Positions 12,601-14,971 of a stretch of 14,971 nt of DNA are shown here, piece by piece. Positions within the stretch are counted from its first letter, which is position 1. Every line of letters starts with the position of its first letter. Source of the stretch: an uncultured Oscillibacter sp. (lineage in GTDB: Bacteria > Bacillota > Clostridia > Oscillospirales > Oscillospiraceae). The position numbers and the translations under genes were made by a program. The notes beneath the pieces were generated by a model, which saw nothing but the letters and a program-made list of their open reading frames with translations, ran no database searches and was not told the origin of the DNA. Location of the stretch: the NCBI GenBank assembly GCA_902490355.1, contig CABUDN010000053.1, forward strand, positions 1-14,971. Reading direction: 5' to 3'.

Positions 12601-13734
12601 ATGTTTAAAGTTTTGAAAACCGAGGGCCGCGCCCGGCGCGGCGAATTTTCCTGCGCCCACGGAGGCACCGTGCAGACGCCGGTGTTCATGAACGTGGGTA
12701 CCCAGGCCGCCATCAAGGGCGGCGTGTCTGCCCAGGACCTCAAAGAGGTGGGCTGCCAGATCGAGCTGTCCAATACCTATCACCTGCATCTGCGTCCCGG
12801 CGACGCCCTGGTGCGGCAGATGGGCGGACTGCACCGCTTCATGAACTGGGACGGCCCCATCCTCACGGACTCCGGCGGATTCCAGGTGTTCTCCCTGGCA
12901 TCCCTGCGCAAGATCAAGGAAGAGGGCGTGTACTTTTCCTCCCACATCGACGGGCGTAAGATCTTCATGGGACCCGAGGAGTCCATGCGCATCCAGTCCA
13001 ATCTGGGCAGTGACATCGCCATGGCCTTTGACGAGTGCGTGGAGAATCCCGCCCGGTACGAGTACGCCAAGGCCAGCTGCGAGCGGACATTGCGCTGGCT
13101 GGAGCGGTGCAAGGTGGAGCACGACCGCCTCAACGCCCTGCCGGACACGGTGAATCCCCACCAGATGCTCTTCGGCATCAACCAGGGCGCCACCTTCGCC
13201 GATCTGCGGGCCTGGCACATGCGGGAGATTGCCAAGATCGACTGCGACGGCTTTGCCATCGGCGGTCTGGCAGTGGGAGAGCCGGCGGAGGTCATGTATG
13301 AGATGATCGACGTAGTGGAGCCCTTCATGCCCAAGGAAAAGCCCCGTTACCTCATGGGCGTGGGCACGCCCAGCAACATCATTGAGGCTGTCAGCCGGGG
13401 CGTGGACTTCTTCGACTGCGTGATGCCCTCCCGCAACGGCCGTCACGGCAAGCTCTTCACCTGGGAGGGCACCGTGAACATCCTCAACGAAAAGTACGCC
13501 ACGGATTCCCGGCCCATCAGCGAAAGCTGCCAGTGCCCGGTGTGCCGGAACTTCTCCCGGGCCTATCTGCGGCACCTGTTCAAGGCCGATGAGGTGCTGG
13601 CTCTGCGCCTGGCCGTGCTGCACAATCTCTACTTCTATAATGAGCTGATGGCCCGGATCCGTCAGAATCTGGATGCGGGCACCTTTGCCGACTTCCGGGC
13701 GCAGTACAGCGGGAAGCTGGAACAGCGGGTGTAA
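12601..13734 (+). CDS. tgt: tRNA-guanine transglycosylase
   Basis: Tgt swaps guanine-34 of GUN-anticodon tRNAs (Tyr, His, Asn, Asp) for preQ1, starting queuosine formation. The 377-residue TIM-barrel protein has the general base D90 in TDSGGFQVFSL and the nucleophile D272 in FFDCVMPSRNGRHG, where most homologues read MPTRNGRHG. The zinc ligands C310, C312, C315 and H341 sit in a CxCxxC-x25-H arrangement. AGGAGA lies 6-7 bases before the ATG. It follows queA by 42 bp and is the last gene before the yajC promoter; no clear terminator is present between tgt and yajC. One of its substrates is tRNA-Tyr, the tRNA sensed by the tyrS T-box in this window, though no regulatory link is shown. Confidence 0.98.
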   Translation: MFKVLKTEGRARRGEFSCAHGGTVQTPVFMNVGTQAAIKGGVSAQDLKEVGCQIELSNTYHLHLRPGDALVRQMGGLHRFMNWDGPILTDSGGFQVFSLASLRKIKEEGVYFSSHIDGRKIFMGPEESMRIQSNLGSDIAMAFDECVENPARYEYAKASCERTLRWLERCKVEHDRLNALPDTVNPHQMLFGINQGATFADLRAWHMREIAKIDCDGFAIGGLAVGEPAEVMYEMIDVVEPFMPKEKPRYLMGVGTPSNIIEAVSRGVDFFDCVMPSRNGRHGKLFTWEGTVNILNEKYATDSRPISESCQCPVCRNFSRAYLRHLFKADEVLALRLAVLHNLYFYNELMARIRQNLDAGTFADFRAQYSGKLEQRV

Positions 13735-13761
13735 GAGCCGGTGAAAAAGGCAAGAAAAGGC

Positions 13762-13789
13762 TTGCAAAAACGATTTGCTTTGGTATAAT
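13762..13789 (+). promoter_or_regulatory. Promoter for yajC
   Basis: TTGCAA (13762-13767) and a consensus TATAAT (13784-13789) have a 16-bp spacer. Start is expected near 13796, about 40 bases before the yajC start. Readthrough from tgt is also possible, since there is no obvious terminator. Confidence 0.8.
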
Positions 13790-13836
13790 GGCTGTATTGC
13801 CAATTCACAAATGGAAAAAAGGAGACGTGCAAAAAC

Positions 13837-14229
13837 ATGGATCAGACAACCTCTACGATCCTCATGCTGGTCGTGCTGTTCGCCCTGATGTACTTCCTGA
13901 TGATCCGCCCCGAGAACAAGCGGAAGAAGCAGGCACAGGAAATGCGGGACAGCCTGAAGAAGGGTGACATCATCACGACCATCGGTGGTGTGGTAGGCAA
14001 GATTGTCGCTGTCACCAACGACACCATCGTGATCGAGACCAGTGAGGACCGCGTGCGCATCGAGTTCACGAAGTGGGCCGTGTCCAACGTGGGTGTCCAG
14101 ACCGGCGAGCAGCCTTCCAAGGACTCTAAGGACTCCAAGAAGAAGGAGAAGGAAGAGAAGGAGAAGGAAGTGCTTCCCGAGGATCCCGTGGATGAGATCC
14201 CTGCCCCCGAGGAAGAACCCAAGGCGTAA
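13837..14229 (+). CDS. yajC: Preprotein translocase subunit YajC
   Basis: YajC is a small single-pass membrane protein of the SecDF-YajC accessory complex. The 130-residue product has one membrane helix at about residues 5-23 (TSTILMLVVLFALMYFLMI), followed at once by RPENKRKKQAQEM. The cytoplasmic domain has the diagnostic LKKGDIITTIGGVVGKIV block. The last 40 residues are a highly charged Lys/Glu-rich tail (DSKDSKKKEKEEKEKEV), longer than in the E. coli protein. AAGGAG lies 12 bases before the ATG, a little wide. It has its own promoter and a strong terminator. In many Firmicutes yajC follows tgt, as here, and secD/secF often lie downstream; they are not within this window. Confidence 0.97.
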   Translation: MDQTTSTILMLVVLFALMYFLMIRPENKRKKQAQEMRDSLKKGDIITTIGGVVGKIVAVTNDTIVIETSEDRVRIEFTKWAVSNVGVQTGEQPSKDSKDSKKKEKEEKEKEVLPEDPVDEIPAPEEEPKA

Positions 14230-14244
14230 GGTCATAAAATCCGG

Positions 14245-14294
14245 CTCCCCCGGAATATGCTTGTTTGAAAGCGTATTCCGGGGGAGGTTTTTTT
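14245..14294 (+). terminator. yajC terminator that also contains the next gene's Shine-Dalgarno sequence
   Basis: CTCCCCCGGAATATGC (14245-14260) pairs with GCGTATTCCGGGGGAG (14271-14286), with one wobble pair and a 10-base loop, followed by G and seven T residues. GGGGGAGG, the 3' arm plus the next base, ends 7 bases before the ATG at 14295, so the same bases act as terminator stem and apparent ribosome site. Folded, the stem would hide that site. Confidence 0.9.
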
Positions 14295-14702
14295 ATGGGA
14301 AATGGGAAACGGACGCCGCGCAAGCCTTGGGTGGTGTTCGGCAGGGCGCTGGCGCTGTCATTGGGAATCTATCTGGCGGGTCATCTGCTGCTGGCGGCAT
14401 TGCTGGTCCGGGGCACAGTAGGGGAGGGGGCAGCCTTTGCCGTCACGGCGGGGCTGTGTGTGATCGCCTCTGCGGCAGGTGCCTTTTGGGCAGCGGGGCA
14501 GGCGGGAATGGGACGCCTCCCCGGAGCCATGTCGGCCGCGGCGCTCTTTGCGTGCGCTCTGATCGCGGTTGGTGCTCTGGCCTGGCAGGGGATTACCTGG
14601 ACGGGACACGGCGGCATCCTGCTGTTATGTGCCCTGGCCGGCGGCCTTCTGGCAGGCCTGCTGGGCGGGCGAAAACGGGGCGGCAAGCGGCGGCGGCGCT
14701 GA
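14295..14702 (+). CDS. Small four-helix membrane protein (probable TIGR04086 family)
   Basis: This 135-residue protein has hydrophobic segments at about 15-37, 45-66, 77-97 and 107-124, a basic N-terminus and a strongly basic C-tail (GGRKRGGKRRRR), so both ends are probably cytoplasmic. Size, four-helix layout and position after yajC fit the TIGR04086 family of Firmicutes membrane proteins, whose function is unknown; this is from memory and not sequence-tested. The ATG at 14295 directly follows the T-run of the yajC terminator, with GGGGGAGG of the terminator stem as the only visible ribosome site. An in-frame TTG at 14265 lies in the hairpin loop and has no such site. No separate promoter is seen, so expression probably depends on readthrough from yajC. 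Confidence 0.75.
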   Translation: MGNGKRTPRKPWVVFGRALALSLGIYLAGHLLLAALLVRGTVGEGAAFAVTAGLCVIASAAGAFWAAGQAGMGRLPGAMSAAALFACALIAVGALAWQGITWTGHGGILLLCALAGGLLAGLLGGRKRGGKRRRR

Positions 14703-14752
14703 ACGAAGACTATGGTGAAAATTCACAAAAGGGGCTGCGGAGATGGTTGACT

Positions 14753-14777
14753 CTCCCTCGGAATGCCGCCGGGGGAG
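14753..14777. other. GC-rich hairpin downstream of the membrane-protein gene
   Basis: CTCCCTCGG (14753-14761) pairs with CCGGGGGAG (14769-14777), with one wobble and a 7-base loop. It is not followed by T residues. It may protect the 3' end of the upstream transcript. Confidence 0.5.
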
Positions 14778-14790
14778 GGCCTTCCCAAAA

Positions 14791-14804
14791 CCCACAAATG
14801 TGGG
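14791..14804. terminator. Candidate weak terminator between converging reading frames
   Basis: CCCACA (14791-14796) pairs with TGTGGG (14799-14804). The flanks are AAAA on the left and GGTTT on the right, so a short U-run follows on both strands (four on the minus strand). It would serve the plus-strand membrane gene or a minus-strand gene entering from the right. Confidence 0.45.
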
Positions 14805-14881
14805 GGTTTGCGGCGAAAACCACCCAAGATCCTGTACTTTTTGATGCGATTTCACGCGATTGCGGCATATTTGTTTCTGTA

Positions 14882-14906
14882 GTTTACATAATTATGTTTA
14901 CATAAT
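14882..14906. repeat. Tandem GTTTACATAAT repeat, dif-like half-site
   Basis: GTTTACATAAT occurs at 14882-14892 and 14896-14906, a 14-bp period. ACATAATTATGT (14886-14897) is a perfect palindrome between them. On the minus strand the motif ATTATGTAAAC(T) matches the right half of the B. subtilis dif site as I remember it. The other half is not well matched, so this is a lead and not a call of dif. Confidence 0.5.
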
Positions 14907-14971
14907 ATTTTGTCATCATCAACTCCTTGAGCGCCGCAAGAAGAAAGAATGTGGCCGCCGCCAAATACATC
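14884..14971 (-). CDS. Possible C-terminal end of a gene entering from the right
   Basis: From the window edge the minus strand is open for 28 residues to a TAA at 14884-14886. The peptide contains a hydrophobic run (YLAAATFFLLAAL) and ends KYYVNIIM, consistent with a C-terminal membrane helix. The frame also contains an internal AAGGAG followed by two ATG codons, so a tiny peptide is an alternative, as is chance. The 3' end coincides with the dif-like repeat. Too short to identify. Confidence 0.25.
   Translation of the reverse strand, partial: MYLAAATFFLLAALKELMMTKYYVNIIM

Noticed and set aside
11512..14235. A 907-codon open frame on the minus strand across yajC, tgt and queA
   Set aside because: It is antisense to three well-supported genes. 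In GC-rich DNA with strong third-position bias such frames stay open by chance. The translation is low-complexity (rich in H, L, G, V) with no recognisable domain.

Overview
The window reads as a chromosomal segment of a GC-rich member of the Clostridia, most likely a gut Oscillospiraceae (Flavonifractor, Lawsonibacter or Pseudoflavonifractor-like). This rests on the argR-recN pair, a tyrosine T-box in front of tyrS, a YkpA/YbiT-type ABC-F protein, a SpoIID/LytB-domain protein, and the queA-tgt-yajC-small membrane protein order. The genus is an inference; there is no rRNA or tRNA to anchor it. Almost everything is housekeeping. The accessory-looking parts are three small-regulator islets and several structured intergenic regions.

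Layout. Bases 1-2096 hold the 3' end of argR and all of recN. Bases 2097-2318 are a run of five strong inverted repeats, the last a bidirectional terminator. A minus-strand 64-aa ribbon-helix-helix protein and a plus-strand 61-aa orphan protein then diverge across an AT-rich promoter/operator region with repeated TTAAGT-like motifs. A consensus promoter (its -35 box contains the stop codon of the 61-aa gene) drives a complete tyrosine T-box leader and tyrS (3198-4430). Next come an ABC-F ATPase with an unusual second nucleotide-binding domain (4510-6135) and an XRE-HTH protein fused to four membrane segments (6248-6880). A second islet pairs a minus-strand 75-aa XRE regulator with a plus-strand 65-aa orphan protein; a near-perfect 20-bp dyad lies between them.

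Bases 7539-9634 (minus strand) encode asd and dapA, which catalyse consecutive steps of the aspartate/diaminopimelate-lysine pathway. An 18-bp hairpin sits between them, just upstream of dapA. The asd promoter shares its -10 region with the divergent promoter of a secreted SpoIID/LytB protein (9828-11519). That gene is followed closely by queA and tgt, the last synthetic step and the base-exchange step of queuosine tRNA modification. yajC has its own promoter. Its terminator hairpin also contains the apparent Shine-Dalgarno sequence of the next gene, a four-helix membrane protein. The right end (14703-14971) is non-coding apart from a possible gene fragment on the minus strand; it carries two hairpins and a tandem AT-rich repeat resembling half of a dif (XerCD) site.

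No mobile element, CRISPR array or obvious new multigene system is present. The best leads are the asymmetric ABC-F protein (natural Glu-to-Gln in the second Walker B plus a degenerate second Walker A), the terminator/ribosome-site overlap after yajC, the overlapping asd/spoIID-like promoters, the asd-dapA hairpin, and the two small-regulator islets.
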